A program made the translations under genes and the position numbers. From an uncultured Adlercreutzia sp. (GTDB lineage Bacteria; Actinomycetota; Coriobacteriia; Coriobacteriales; Eggerthellaceae), in NCBI GenBank assembly GCA_910589165.1, contig CAJUSP010000018.1, positions 1-47,141 of the forward strand: a stretch of 47,141 nt of DNA. The letters run 5' to 3'. Each line of letters opens with the position of its first letter. Position 1 is the stretch's first letter. Shown here one piece after another: positions 1 to 7,414 of the stretch. The notes below the pieces were generated by a model that worked only from the letters and a program-made list of their open reading frames with translations, was not told where the DNA came from and ran no database searches.

Positions 1-2
1 AC

Positions 3-47
3 CGCGTCGAGGATCCCACCCTCGTGCGCCCCGAGATGTGGAAGTAA
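3..47 (+). CDS. C-terminal tail of an unidentified gene (5' end outside window)
   Basis: The first bases read as an open frame ending RVEDPTLVRPEMWK followed by TAA at 45-47, and a strong terminator follows 33 nt later, as expected for the end of a plus-strand gene. Only 14 residues are visible, too few to assign a family. The other two forward frames give no sensible ending before the terminator. Confidence 0.55.
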   Translation, partial: RVEDPTLVRPEMWK

Positions 48-80
48 GCACCACCCACGCATCCGCGCAAACGCGTATCG

Positions 81-113
81 AAGGAACCCGCCCCGTGCGG
101 GTTCCTTTTTTTT
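81..113 (+). terminator. Rho-independent terminator
   Basis: A perfect 11-bp stem (AAGGAACCCGC 81-91, GCGGGTTCCTT 97-107) with a 5-nt loop runs into a tract of eight Ts (106-113). It ends the gene whose tail lies at 3-47. Confidence 0.93.
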
Positions 114-119
114 GTTGGT

Positions 120-164
120 GAGACAGCGCCCCGCGAGACAGCGCCCCGCGAGACAGCGCCCCGC
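120..164. repeat. Three tandem copies of a 15-bp repeat
   Basis: GAGACAGCGCCCCGC is repeated three times head to tail without spacers (120-134, 135-149, 150-164). A related string, GTGAGACAGTGCCCCGG, forms the arms of the long inverted repeat near 42127. The unit looks like an expanded fragment of a dispersed repeat. Confidence 0.9.
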
Positions 165-231
165 GCTTTCCCCTGTTGAACTTGGATTTCGCTCTAAGGA
201 AAACAAAATTATGCACGTGAGTATTTCCCTA

Positions 232-266
232 TTGTCGCCTGCATAAAATGATCGGTATGGTAAGAT
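232..266 (+). promoter_or_regulatory. Probable promoter of the leader ORF and MHS transporter
   Basis: TTGTCG (232-237) is followed after 18 bp by TATGGT (256-261); an overlapping extended -10, TGG-TAAGAT (258-266), is an alternative. Just upstream, TTATGCA (209-215) and TGCATAA (240-246) form an inverted repeat that could be an operator. Assigned by eye. Confidence 0.45.
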
Positions 267-302
267 GAAAGCTCAGTCACGGCCATATTGAAAGGAGAAG
301 CC

Positions 303-356
303 ATGATTGGAACTTTCACAACTCACCTGATCGAGCGGGGTGGTCGTCATGAGTAG
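303..356 (+). CDS. 17-codon leader ORF overlapping the transporter start
   Basis: ATG at 303 follows an excellent ribosome site (AAAGGAG, 6 nt spacing) and encodes MIGTFTTHLIERGGRHE before TAG at 354-356. The transporter ATG (349) lies inside its last codons in another frame, so the two overlap by 8 nt. The leader has a better ribosome site than the transporter, which suggests that translation of the transporter depends on ribosomes finishing the leader. The peptide has no run of one amino acid and no visible terminator/antiterminator pair, so classical attenuation is not indicated. It may simply be a coupling device. Confidence 0.5.
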   Translation: MIGTFTTHLIERGGRHE

Positions 357-1692
357 TCAGGCTGCCGCATCCACCTACGCCGAGGCTACCGAGGCAGAGA
401 AGCACGCGGTTCTGCGCAAAGTGACCGGCTCTTCCTTCCTCGGTAACTTCATCGAGTGGTTCGACTACGCGAGCTATTCCTACCTCGCCACGGTCATCGC
501 ACTCGTGTTCTTCCCCGCCGAGGATCGCACCGTCGCGGTTATGAGTACTTTCGGCGTGTTCGCGCTGTCGTTCCTCGTGCGACCCATCGGCGCCATCTTC
601 TGGGGCAACATGGGCGACAAGAAGGGCCGCAAGTGGGCGCTTTCGGTGTCCATTCTGCTGATGAGCGGCGCCACGTTCCTTATTGGCTGCCTGCCCGGCT
701 ACGCCATCATCGGCGTGGGGGCGCCGCTGCTGCTTCTGCTGCTGCGCATGGTGCAGTCGTTTTCGGCCGCCGGCGAGTATGCGGGTGCGGCCACCTTCAT
801 CGCCGAGTACGCGCCGCATAACCACCGCGGCTTCTACTGCTCGATGGTGCCCGCTTCCACGGCTACGGGCCTACTTGTGGGATCGCTTCTGGCCACGTTC
901 ATGTTCACGGTGTGGGGCGCCGATTCCGAGTTCGTGGTGAACTGGGGCTGGCGTATTCCATTCTGGCTGGCGCTTCCGCTGGGCTATATCACGCACTACA
1001 TTCGTACGCACTTGGAGGATTCCCCGGTGTACGCGCAGATGCAGGATCGCATGAAGGCCCTGGGCGAGAAGGTAGAGCATCCCATCCGCACGCTGTTCAC
1101 GAAGCATCTGCGCGTTCTGCTCATCTCGTTCGGCGCCTGCGTGCTGAACGCTGTGGGCTTCTACGCCGTGCTCACCTACCTGCCGAACTACCTGGAGACA
1201 ACGCTGAACTACGATCCCGGCTCGGCTTCCACTATTACGACGATCGTGCTGGTGGTCTACATTGCGTTCATCTTCCTGTCTGGGCGCATTTCCGACCGCT
1301 TCGGGCGTAAGAAGATGCTCATCGGCGCCTGCGTGGGCTTCATCGTGCTCACGGTGCCGGCGTTCATGCTGCTGGGCACCATGAACTTCTGGGTGATTCT
1401 CATTGTGGAGCTGGTGATGTGTCTCATCCTCACCATCAATGACGGTACGCTGGCGAGCTACCTTACCGAGACGTTCCCCACCGACGTGCGCTACTCCGGC
1501 TTCGCGCTGTCGTTCAACCTGGCGAACGCCATCTTCGGCGGCTCGGCGTCGTTCATCTCGTTCTGGTTGATCGACATCACCGGCAACGCTATCGCGCCGG
1601 CCTGGTACATGGTGGTTATCGCCATCATCGCGCTCATTGCCATGTGCATGACCCACGACCATTCCGGCAAGAAACTCGACGACGTGCGGTAA
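349..1692 (+). CDS. MFS transporter, metabolite:H+ symporter (MHS) family
   Basis: A 447-residue integral membrane protein with about 12 predicted helices. The signature loop between helices 2 and 3 (GNMGDKKGRK) and its pseudo-repeat between helices 8 and 9 (SDRFGRKK) are clear, and the N-terminal IEWFDYASY segment is typical of the MHS branch (ProP, ShiA, citrate and ketoglutarate symporters). It should import a small polar organic solute with protons; the substrate cannot be read from sequence. I chose ATG 349, which has GGGGTGG upstream; a GTG three codons earlier (340) is also open. Its expression appears tied to the overlapping leader ORF at 303-356. It stands alone between two terminators. 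Confidence 0.9.
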   Translation: MSSQAAASTYAEATEAEKHAVLRKVTGSSFLGNFIEWFDYASYSYLATVIALVFFPAEDRTVAVMSTFGVFALSFLVRPIGAIFWGNMGDKKGRKWALSVSILLMSGATFLIGCLPGYAIIGVGAPLLLLLLRMVQSFSAAGEYAGAATFIAEYAPHNHRGFYCSMVPASTATGLLVGSLLATFMFTVWGADSEFVVNWGWRIPFWLALPLGYITHYIRTHLEDSPVYAQMQDRMKALGEKVEHPIRTLFTKHLRVLLISFGACVLNAVGFYAVLTYLPNYLETTLNYDPGSASTITTIVLVVYIAFIFLSGRISDRFGRKKMLIGACVGFIVLTVPAFMLLGTMNFWVILIVELVMCLILTINDGTLASYLTETFPTDVRYSGFALSFNLANAIFGGSASFISFWLIDITGNAIAPAWYMVVIAIIALIAMCMTHDHSGKKLDDVR

Positions 1693-1727
1693 GCGCTACG
1701 CCCCCACGTTTCGAGGCAGCACTGCAC

Positions 1728-1757
1728 CGGGCCCCTCTTCGGAGGGGCCCGTTTTTT
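1728..1757 (+). terminator. Rho-independent terminator of the MHS transporter
   Basis: A perfect 10-bp stem (CGGGCCCCTC 1728-1737, GAGGGGCCCG 1742-1751) closed by a TTCG tetraloop is followed by six Ts. A second, less perfect copy of the same hairpin, also with a TTCG loop and a T run, lies at 1803-1832, so the terminator appears to be duplicated. Confidence 0.93.
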
Positions 1758-1802
1758 CGGAATGCGAACTGGCTTACGCCGACGTTTCGGGATGGCCCTG
1801 CG

Positions 1803-1832
1803 GCGCCCCCTCTTCGGAGGGGCCCGCTTTTT
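1803..1832 (+). terminator. Second, imperfect copy of the preceding terminator
   Basis: CCCCTC (1807-1812), TTCG loop, GAGGGG (1817-1822), then a GC-rich tail and five Ts. Its similarity to the hairpin at 1728-1757 suggests local duplication. The rest of 1833-1950 shows no feature I can support. Confidence 0.6.
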
Positions 1833-1952
1833 CTTAGGGCGCGGAAGGGCCCGGGCATCTCTTGGGGTAGGGGCAAGCTAGCACACCCCAGAGGTCGGAA
1901 GCAGGCTTGGGCCCTCTCAGCTTGGAGGGATCTTCGCTCTGCGGGACCTCAA

Positions 1953-2020
1953 CCGCAGCAAAACCCCTTGTTTTGTCGGATGCTTTGAAAAGTCCGACAA
2001 TTTAGGGGGTTTTGTTGCGG
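1953..2020. repeat. Long imperfect inverted repeat, CCGCAGCAAAACCCC arms
   Basis: The outer arms CCGCAGCAAAACCCC (1953-1967) and GGGGTTTTGTTGCGG (2006-2020) pair with one G-U, and inner arms TGTCGGA/TCCGACA extend the stem. It lies downstream of both the MHS gene and the minus-strand surface gene. A diverged relative is present at 2098-2169. Confidence 0.8.
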
Positions 2021-2097
2021 TGTTAGAAGAGGGGAACTTCTTCTTGTTGAGAATAGCACCAGGTCAGAGCGTTGCGGCGAAAAGTTAACCGCTGCCT

Positions 2098-2169
2098 ACC
2101 CGCAGCAAAACGGGCGAAATTGTCAGACTTTTTCCGTGGCCTGGCAAAAACGCGGGGTTTGCTGCGGGT
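2098..2169. repeat. Related inverted repeat running into the 3' end of the surface gene
   Basis: ACCCGCAGCAAA (2098-2109) pairs with TTTGCTGCGGGT (2158-2169). The interior resembles the 1953-2020 element (a TGTC.GA core). The surface protein stop codon (2123-2125) lies inside it, so the last dozen or so residues of that protein, ending RFCQATEKV, are read from the repeat. Confidence 0.7.
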
Positions 2170-5100
2170 TGCGGGAGAGACGCCACGCCCAGAAGAGGGT
2201 GAGGGCGATGACGCCGGCGGCATAGAGGTAGTCGAGCGGGCAGAAGGTGAGCCACGCCAAGATAAGCGCGCCATCGATGATGACAAAATGCACAAGCGCG
2301 TCGAAAGCATGGTAATGATACCGCCCGCGTTCCCGCCGCACGCTTCCACCACCAGAGAACTCCTCAGTCGCCTCCGTAGGGCAAGGGCCATGCCCTTGCC
2401 GCTCGACGAAGGTGGCCGCATCGCATGCAAGCGCTTCCGCACGCTTCTGCCGCCCGATGCGGGCGAACGAGTCTGCTCCAACCCCCTCCGTAGGGCAAGG
2501 GCCGTGCCCTTGCCGCTGGGCATCGGCGGAGGTGCGGCATTGGCGCAGGCGCATGAGGGAATAGGCTGTCGACATCAGCGCCAACAGCACAAATAGGATA
2601 TGCATCGGGCACGGGCCCAAAATGCCGCCGGTCTGCGGAAGGTCGGTCAGCGCGGCGGTAAAGTTGGTGCGCGTGTCGCCTGCGGTACCGTTGCCATTGG
2701 CGGAGCCGTTGCCGCTGCCGCCGCCCTGGCTGGAGCCAGAGCCCGTGTTGGTCAGCGAGCCCGAGGCAGAATCCTCCCGCACCGTAATCGTGAGACGCAG
2801 GGTGGTGCGGTTGCCCTGGGCATCGGTGAAGGTTTGCTCGGCGTACCAGGTGCCCGGCGCGGCCCGGTCGATGGCGTCGACCGCGTTGCCCTCGGCGTCG
2901 AGCAGGCGCACCGCGCCGGCGGAAATGTTGGCGGAAGTAAGCCCAGCGCCCACGGTGTAGCGCTCGGCAATGAGGGTAGCCATCATGGCGGGCGAAACAG
3001 GCTTGGAAGAGCAGGGGAGTGTGAGGGAGTCCTCCATCCAGGCATGGGTAAGGCCGGTGACTGGGTCGCGCTCAGTCTTCGTGGGCGCAAGCGGGGTGGG
3101 GCTCGGCTGCTCGTCGGTGGGCTTCGGCGTGATAGCGGGGAAGGTGGGATCGGTGGTGCCAGGAGTGTCTGGCGCAGGGTCGTCAGTTGTCGGCGGCTTC
3201 GGGTTGCCGCCGGGATTATCGGGATTGTCTGGAGTGTCAGGGGCGGGGTTGTTCGGATCGTCGTCTCCGTCGCCGGGGCCGGGCTTGTTCGGGTCGTCGG
3301 GCGTCGGGTCAACGGGCGGCGTGGGATCGTCGGGGCCCGGGTCGACCGGGGTCTCCGGCTCCTTCACCTCGAAGACGGCGCTGCGGTTGCCGGCAGCGTC
3401 GGTGGCCACGTAGAAGCCGGGCTGCGCGCCGGCGACGGTCTGGGTGGCGGCCCCCTTGCCGTCTGCGATCGGGAAGTCCCAGCTTGTCTGTTCGTCGGCA
3501 TATGCGGTTGCGGCCGAGGTGCCGCCGGGTATCAGGGGCTCAGCGGCAGTGCTGGCCTGGGGCGTGATGTCCTCTGCGGAAAACGGGCGGCCGCCGGCCT
3601 TCACGCGCTCGACCTTCCAGATGCCGGAGGTTGCCTTGCCCGCGGCGCCCGTGTCGTTGGCAGTGAGGGCTCCCGTGGCGGCATCGTGGGAGAGCGACGG
3701 AGCCTGGGTGTCGATGCGGATGATGTCCTCCCCAGTGGTGGAGAGGGCTTCGCTCACGGTGTTTTTCGCCTGGTAAGTGACCAGCAGCGCGTCAATGTCG
3801 GCCGATTGCGTCCACTTCTGGCCGCCAGCGAGCGTGCCGAGGGCCGAGCCGCCCGCGCCCGTGACGGTGAACCGGTCGAAGTCCCCGGCGTAGAACGTCA
3901 CGTCCACGGGCGAGGTCGCGATGCCGTTCCACCCGTTCTCGTTGGCAGCAGGCAGCCGCGTGTAGTGGTAGTCGGTGCCGGGCTTAAGAGTCGGGTCGCC
4001 CGGATCGCCGGGAACGAGGGCGCGCTTGGGCAGAAGCTCCACGGTCTTGAACTGGCTGCCTTGGAACGAGTCCTCGATGAGCTCGTGACTCACGCTCACG
4101 GCGGCCGACCCCTGGTTCACCTTCGCGTAGTAGGACACCTCCACCGGCGTCGTGCCCACGAGGGTGAGGGGAACCCCGTTGGCGCCGGTGAGCGTGTTGT
4201 CGCCGGGGGCGGTGGCCACGGTCTTCCCGTCCACCTGCAGCGGGTGCGCCGCGTCCGCGAAGGGAGCGATGCCCCGCGTGGGGTTCTCCGCCGTGTCCGC
4301 GAGCTTCAGGTGCATGTTGAACCGCTCGCTGTAGCCGCTTGCCGCGGAGGAGGCGTTGGCGTTGATGACCGTGCAGACCGCCTGCACGACCTCGTCGTCA
4401 TCCAACTCGTCGGTCGGCTGAACGAGGATGTCGAACTTCCCGGTGGCCTGGTTAAGTCGATAGAGCTTGATGCTGCTGATCTGCGGGTTGAGATGGGGCA
4501 GCGACATGGAGTTGAAGGTGAGTTCCAGCGTTCCTTGAGGAGCGTTGGCGACGGCAAGTCCGTCCTTGCTCCGCCAATAAAGACTTCCGCCGAGAAATAA
4601 GTAGGCACTGTCGCACCGCATAAGAGCTTTGATGTTGTTGGCCAGCGTTCCCCCTCCTGCTTCCAGTGTAAGAGATCCAGTTTTTGCGTTGTAGTAAAAA
4701 CGAATTTCTTCGTTTCCCCAGTTAGCGGGCACCACGGGGTTCAGCGATTCTACGAACGCTCCATTTTCTGAGTGATATATTTCAAGAGAGGTAGTTTCTG
4801 GCGAGCTCTCTCGCCATATATGTTGGTATCTCCATGAGTAGCCGCTTATTCCGAGTGGATCAGAAGTGCTGCTGAGGCCCAAGCTGTATAAGGCAATCAC
4901 CAAAGTCGACCTATTGTGCGGAACAATGGAAGACGCCGATGGGGTTGCGTAGATTTCCCAATCGTGGAGCAGCGATACTTTTGCTTTAGTGGTAAATGAG
5001 CCGGTGCTGGACCATGCACTTCCGTCAGGGTCTTCTTCGTACATCGGTGTAGATGTTGAATGCCCTAGTGTAGTGGCAACTCTGAGGGTCGCTCCGTCGA

Positions 5101-5341
5101 TCGCCGCTGGCCTCCCAACGATATTATCAATATTGAACACCTTGGTGTAGTCGGTGGTGCTCGCAAAACCGCCGTCCTCAGCAGCGTAGGCCGTGGAGGA
5201 ATCGGCTTCTTTAGCGGTGGGTGTGAGGGAAGCGTTAGGGAGAAGCGAGCAGGCGAGGGCGACGGCGATAGCGGCGCGGAATGCTCGGCCTCTTTGCCGT
5301 CGGTGTGTGGTGGTTCCCCTAGCTCTCTTTCCCCAGGTCAT
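2123..5341 (-). CDS. Large LPQTG-containing surface protein A (adhesin-like)
   Basis: A 1072-residue exported protein. Residues 1-53 form a long basic signal peptide. Residues 60-290 are a variable, beta-rich head, possibly lectin-like, encoded by AT-richer DNA than the rest. Residues 330-650 hold repeated Ig-like domains ending in an FYVATDAAGNRSAVFEVKE segment. Residues 650-755 are a Pro/Asp/Thr linker, followed by another Ig-like domain. LPQTG starts at 901 and a hydrophobic helix follows; unlike a normal sorting signal, about 140 more residues follow with two further helices. Two RQGHGPCPTE segments (943-952, 981-990) are palindromic-repeat insertions that the paralogue at 7415-10339 lacks. 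ATG 5341 has AAGGAGG in front. Likely a cell-surface adhesin controlled by the divergent sigma factor gene at 6127. Confidence 0.85.
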   Translation of the reverse strand: MTWGKRARGTTTHRRQRGRAFRAAIAVALACSLLPNASLTPTAKEADSSTAYAAEDGGFASTTDYTKVFNIDNIVGRPAAIDGATLRVATTLGHSTSTPMYEEDPDGSAWSSTGSFTTKAKVSLLHDWEIYATPSASSIVPHNRSTLVIALYSLGLSSTSDPLGISGYSWRYQHIWRESSPETTSLEIYHSENGAFVESLNPVVPANWGNEEIRFYYNAKTGSLTLEAGGGTLANNIKALMRCDSAYLFLGGSLYWRSKDGLAVANAPQGTLELTFNSMSLPHLNPQISSIKLYRLNQATGKFDILVQPTDELDDDEVVQAVCTVINANASSAASGYSERFNMHLKLADTAENPTRGIAPFADAAHPLQVDGKTVATAPGDNTLTGANGVPLTLVGTTPVEVSYYAKVNQGSAAVSVSHELIEDSFQGSQFKTVELLPKRALVPGDPGDPTLKPGTDYHYTRLPAANENGWNGIATSPVDVTFYAGDFDRFTVTGAGGSALGTLAGGQKWTQSADIDALLVTYQAKNTVSEALSTTGEDIIRIDTQAPSLSHDAATGALTANDTGAAGKATSGIWKVERVKAGGRPFSAEDITPQASTAAEPLIPGGTSAATAYADEQTSWDFPIADGKGAATQTVAGAQPGFYVATDAAGNRSAVFEVKEPETPVDPGPDDPTPPVDPTPDDPNKPGPGDGDDDPNNPAPDTPDNPDNPGGNPKPPTTDDPAPDTPGTTDPTFPAITPKPTDEQPSPTPLAPTKTERDPVTGLTHAWMEDSLTLPCSSKPVSPAMMATLIAERYTVGAGLTSANISAGAVRLLDAEGNAVDAIDRAAPGTWYAEQTFTDAQGNRTTLRLTITVREDSASGSLTNTGSGSSQGGGSGNGSANGNGTAGDTRTNFTAALTDLPQTGGILGPCPMHILFVLLALMSTAYSLMRLRQCRTSADAQRQGHGPCPTEGVGADSFARIGRQKRAEALACDAATFVERQGHGPCPTEATEEFSGGGSVRRERGRYHYHAFDALVHFVIIDGALILAWLTFCPLDYLYAAGVIALTLFWAWRLSRNPQQTPRFCQATEKV
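2372..2401 (-). repeat. In-frame palindromic element E1 (encodes RQGHGPCPTE)
   Basis: A 30-bp unit whose core, GGCAAGGGC/GCCCTTGCC, is palindromic. On the coding strand it reads as codons for RQGHGPCPTE in surface protein A. Related units occur at 2486-2515, 18114-18143, 18195-18224 and 35533-35610. Confidence 0.9.
2486..2515 (-). repeat. In-frame palindromic element E2 (encodes RQGHGPCPTE)
   Basis: This copy differs from E1 by a single synonymous base (CAC for CAT), in the same orientation and reading frame, 84 bp away. E1, E2 and the segment between them are absent from the paralogous surface protein B, so together they look like an insertion. Confidence 0.9.
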
Positions 5342-5373
5342 GAGCTTCCTCCTTATGGTTATGGTACGCTTGT

Positions 5374-5399
5374 TGACGCAGCGCCCGGATTTTTAGACA
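5374..5399 (-). promoter_or_regulatory. Candidate sigma-specific promoter of surface gene A
   Basis: On the minus strand, TGTC (5396-5399) is followed by AAAA..CCG and then GCGTCA (5374-5379), which lies exactly 20 nt before AGGAGG. The same arrangement, with the same 20-nt spacing, precedes surface gene B (10373-10397). CGTC is a common -10 core for ECF sigma factors, so this may be the target of the module's own sigma factor. This is an inference from two sequences. Confidence 0.45.
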
Positions 5400-5527
5400 A
5401 GAATTCCAGTTCTTAATCCAGCTGATTGAGGTTTCGGCTCAAAAAAATTCCGAAAAGCCGCGAGGTGTCTTCCACAGGAGCTTCATTGATATTCGTGCAA
5501 CTGCTTGCATCTTCGTGCTGCTCAACC

Positions 5528-5556
5528 TTGTGATGGCAGAACCAATGAGGTAATGT
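5528..5556 (+). promoter_or_regulatory. Sigma-70-type promoter of the RHH gene
   Basis: TTGTGA (5528-5533), a 17-bp spacer and TAATGT (5551-5556), 36 nt before the RHH start codon. A good housekeeping match by eye. Confidence 0.6.
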
Positions 5557-5591
5557 GCATCCATAAAGTATGATTAAAGAAGGAGAAAATC

Positions 5592-6017
5592 ATGACTGCC
5601 TTGCAAGTGAAAGACTTTCCTGATGACCTCTATAAGGAGCTAAAGGAGTGTGCGGCCGAGGAATGCCGCAGCGTGTCCCAGCAGACGGTTTACGTGCTGC
5701 GTGAGTTCCTGCGCTATCGCAAGAACCATGGCTCCGTAAAAAATGCGCTTTGGGCCGCTCCGCTCGTAACTGATCTTCTTAGTGACGAGGAGAAGGCAGA
5801 GCGAGCTGCACGACTTGCAAAGCGAAAGCGGATCATGGAAGAACTCAGAGAGCGCGGGCCCATTGAGGTGCCGGACGATTTCCCCGATCCTGCAGAGATG
5901 ATCAGGCAGATGCGTGAGGAGCGCACTGAGCAGATATTGGAAGCAGTCGGAGATTTGGAAATGATTCGAGAGGCAGAGGCTGCTCAAGCGTCTCAGGCTG
6001 AAAGTGAAAAACAGTGA
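5592..6017 (+). CDS. Ribbon-helix-helix (FitA/VapB-like) protein without a partner toxin
   Basis: A 141-residue protein. The first 45 residues (TALQVKDFPDDLYKELKECA...SVSQQTVYVLREFL) match the Arc/MetJ-type ribbon-helix-helix fold of FitA/VapB antitoxins: a short DNA-contacting strand followed by two helices. The rest is charged and helical, with a coiled-coil look, where antitoxins usually carry the toxin-binding tail. No PIN-domain or other toxin gene follows; the next gene is the sigma factor at 6127. It may be an orphan antitoxin or a regulator recruited to the surface-protein module. Module B has no equivalent. AAGGAG precedes ATG 5592. Confidence 0.75.
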   Translation: MTALQVKDFPDDLYKELKECAAEECRSVSQQTVYVLREFLRYRKNHGSVKNALWAAPLVTDLLSDEEKAERAARLAKRKRIMEELRERGPIEVPDDFPDPAEMIRQMREERTEQILEAVGDLEMIREAEAAQASQAESEKQ

Positions 6018-6019
6018 AA

Positions 6020-6047
6020 CATTAGTGAAATGCCAATTTCACTAATG
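6020..6047. promoter_or_regulatory. Perfect 12-bp palindrome downstream of the RHH gene
   Basis: CATTAGTGAAAT (6020-6031) and ATTTCACTAATG (6036-6047) flank a 4-nt loop, 3 nt after the RHH stop codon. There is no T tract, so an operator upstream of the sigma gene promoter is as likely as a terminator. RHH proteins bind palindromic operators, which makes this a candidate site for the neighbouring product. Confidence 0.55.
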
Positions 6048-6083
6048 GGGCTTAGGGTAGTGTTCTGCGCGGCGGGGTGGTTG

Positions 6084-6092
6084 TGCTATTAT
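6084..6092 (+). promoter_or_regulatory. Extended -10 of sigma factor gene A
   Basis: TGC-TATTAT, 34 nt before the start codon, with no convincing -35. The second sigma gene has the near-identical GTGCTATGATTCGCG block at 10567-10581, so the two promoters appear homologous. Confidence 0.5.
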
Positions 6093-6126
6093 CCGCGACC
6101 AGTGAAAGGCTGATGGAAGGATTGGG

Positions 6127-7323
6127 ATGGCTCGGGACGGCGCGCGGGATCGGCGGTTGGCGGGGTTGGTGCGGCGCGCTCAGGCGGGCGATCGGGCGGC
6201 TTTCGACGAGCTGTACGCGCGCACGGCGCAGGTGCAGTGGTTCTCGCTGGTGGGCAAAGTAGGGCGCGAGGCAGCGCCCGATGTGCTGCAGGAGCTGTAC
6301 CTGATCGCGTGGAAGAACATTGCCGCTGTGAAGCCCGAGGCGTTCGTCGGCTATTTGAACGGCATTGCGCGGAACTTGTGCCTGCAACACTTTAACGGCG
6401 CGGGCACAAGCAGGCGGCCCGACCCTACCGAGGACGAGGCCTTAGAGGTGGAGCTGGCCGAGCGCGGGCCGGTGGTGCCGGCGGATATGGCCGACCCGGC
6501 GAAGGTGGCCGATGGTCGCGACGAGCAGGCGCGGCTGGCTCGGGCGCTGCGCGAGGAGCTTTCCGATGATGAGCGAAACGCCGTGCTGCTGCGCTACTAC
6601 GAGGGGATGAAACTGGCGGACGTGGCCGAGGCGCTGGATGTGTCGCTGGCTACGGTGAAGCGGCTGATCAACCAGGCATTGGCCACGCTGCGGCGCACCA
6701 TGGGCGTGCTGCCGGTGGGTGCGGCGTTCTCGGCGGCGCTGACGCGGGCAGTGGAGGCCGACCCGGCGCCTGGCGCTCGCCTGCGGGGCGCGGCCGATGC
6801 GGCGGCGCGGGAGCGTCGGGGCGATTGGGCCGCGAAGGCCGTGGGCGCGGCCGCCGTGGCGGCGGTCGTTGCCGTGGTGGGCATTGCTGTGACGCTGCCC
6901 CGCCCCGAGGTAGTTCCCGAGGAGCCCGTGCCCGCTGCGGTTCCGGCCGAGGCCGTTGCCGTGTCGGCCGATACCGAGGGGCCCGAGCTGCGGGAGGTGA
7001 GCACGCTCGACGGCGCGACGGTGGTGACGCTGGCCGATGAGTCCGGAGTGGCCCGCGTCTGGTGCGAGAACGCCGAGGGGAATATCTTCGAGCCTGGTTC
7101 TCTGCAAGAAGGTGAGGAGGGTGCGTTCGGGAGCGCTGAGGAAGCTATCGGTGCGGGCGATGCTGAAGGGCCTGACGCGACTGCGGCAGTTGAAGGTGGC
7201 GCTTCGGTTTCCGAATGGGTCTTCCAGCTGCCGACGGGCGAGTATACCCTGCATGCCGTGGACTCTCTTGGCAACGAATCGACTGGGCCGCTTTCCGCCG
7301 ACATTACCCCCGACGCGTTCTAA
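6127..7323 (+). CDS. Membrane-tethered ECF-like sigma factor A with Ig-like ectodomain
   Basis: 398 residues. Residues 10-90 are sigma region 2 (ARRAQAGDRAAFDELY-type start, then VLQELYLIAWKN). Residues 138-192 are region 4 with a clear helix-turn-helix (MKLADVAEALDVSLATVKRL). After an Ala-rich linker, residues 235-257 form one transmembrane helix. Residues 280-398 should be outside the cell: an Ig-like domain with a DTEGPEL start, SGVARVWC, and YTLHAVDSLGNES near the end. A sigma factor carrying its own membrane anchor and ectodomain implies control by tethering or proteolytic release rather than by a separate anti-sigma protein. Surface gene A lies divergently upstream, with the RHH gene in between. 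ATG 6127 has GGAAGGA upstream. Confidence 0.85.
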   Translation: MARDGARDRRLAGLVRRAQAGDRAAFDELYARTAQVQWFSLVGKVGREAAPDVLQELYLIAWKNIAAVKPEAFVGYLNGIARNLCLQHFNGAGTSRRPDPTEDEALEVELAERGPVVPADMADPAKVADGRDEQARLARALREELSDDERNAVLLRYYEGMKLADVAEALDVSLATVKRLINQALATLRRTMGVLPVGAAFSAALTRAVEADPAPGARLRGAADAAARERRGDWAAKAVGAAAVAAVVAVVGIAVTLPRPEVVPEEPVPAAVPAEAVAVSADTEGPELREVSTLDGATVVTLADESGVARVWCENAEGNIFEPGSLQEGEEGAFGSAEEAIGAGDAEGPDATAAVEGGASVSEWVFQLPTGEYTLHAVDSLGNESTGPLSADITPDAF

Positions 7324-7352
7324 ACAGCAGAAGCGTCCTAAATGAAAAATGG

Positions 7353-7397
7353 CGCCCGGGCCAGCTGCTTTCTTTTGGAGCGCAGCCGGCTCGGGCG
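7353..7397. terminator. Bidirectional terminator between sigma gene A and surface gene B
   Basis: A nearly perfect 16-bp stem (CGCCCGGGCCAGCTGC 7353-7368, GCAGCCGGCTCGGGCG 7382-7397) is flanked by T-rich sequence on the right and A-rich sequence on the left. It can serve both convergent genes. Confidence 0.8.
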
Positions 7398-7414
7398 TTC
7401 TTCTGTCTTGCGCT

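Noticed and set aside
120..164. Possible CRISPR or iteron array
   Set aside because: The three 15-bp units are directly adjacent with no spacers and no cas or replication gene is near.
2600..4600. 666-codon plus-strand open frame opposite surface gene A (and its counterpart at 7568-9307)
   Set aside because: Gly/Arg/Val-rich antisense shadow of a high-GC gene. The minus-strand frame has a signal peptide, domains and a paralogue; the plus frame has no ribosome site or family.
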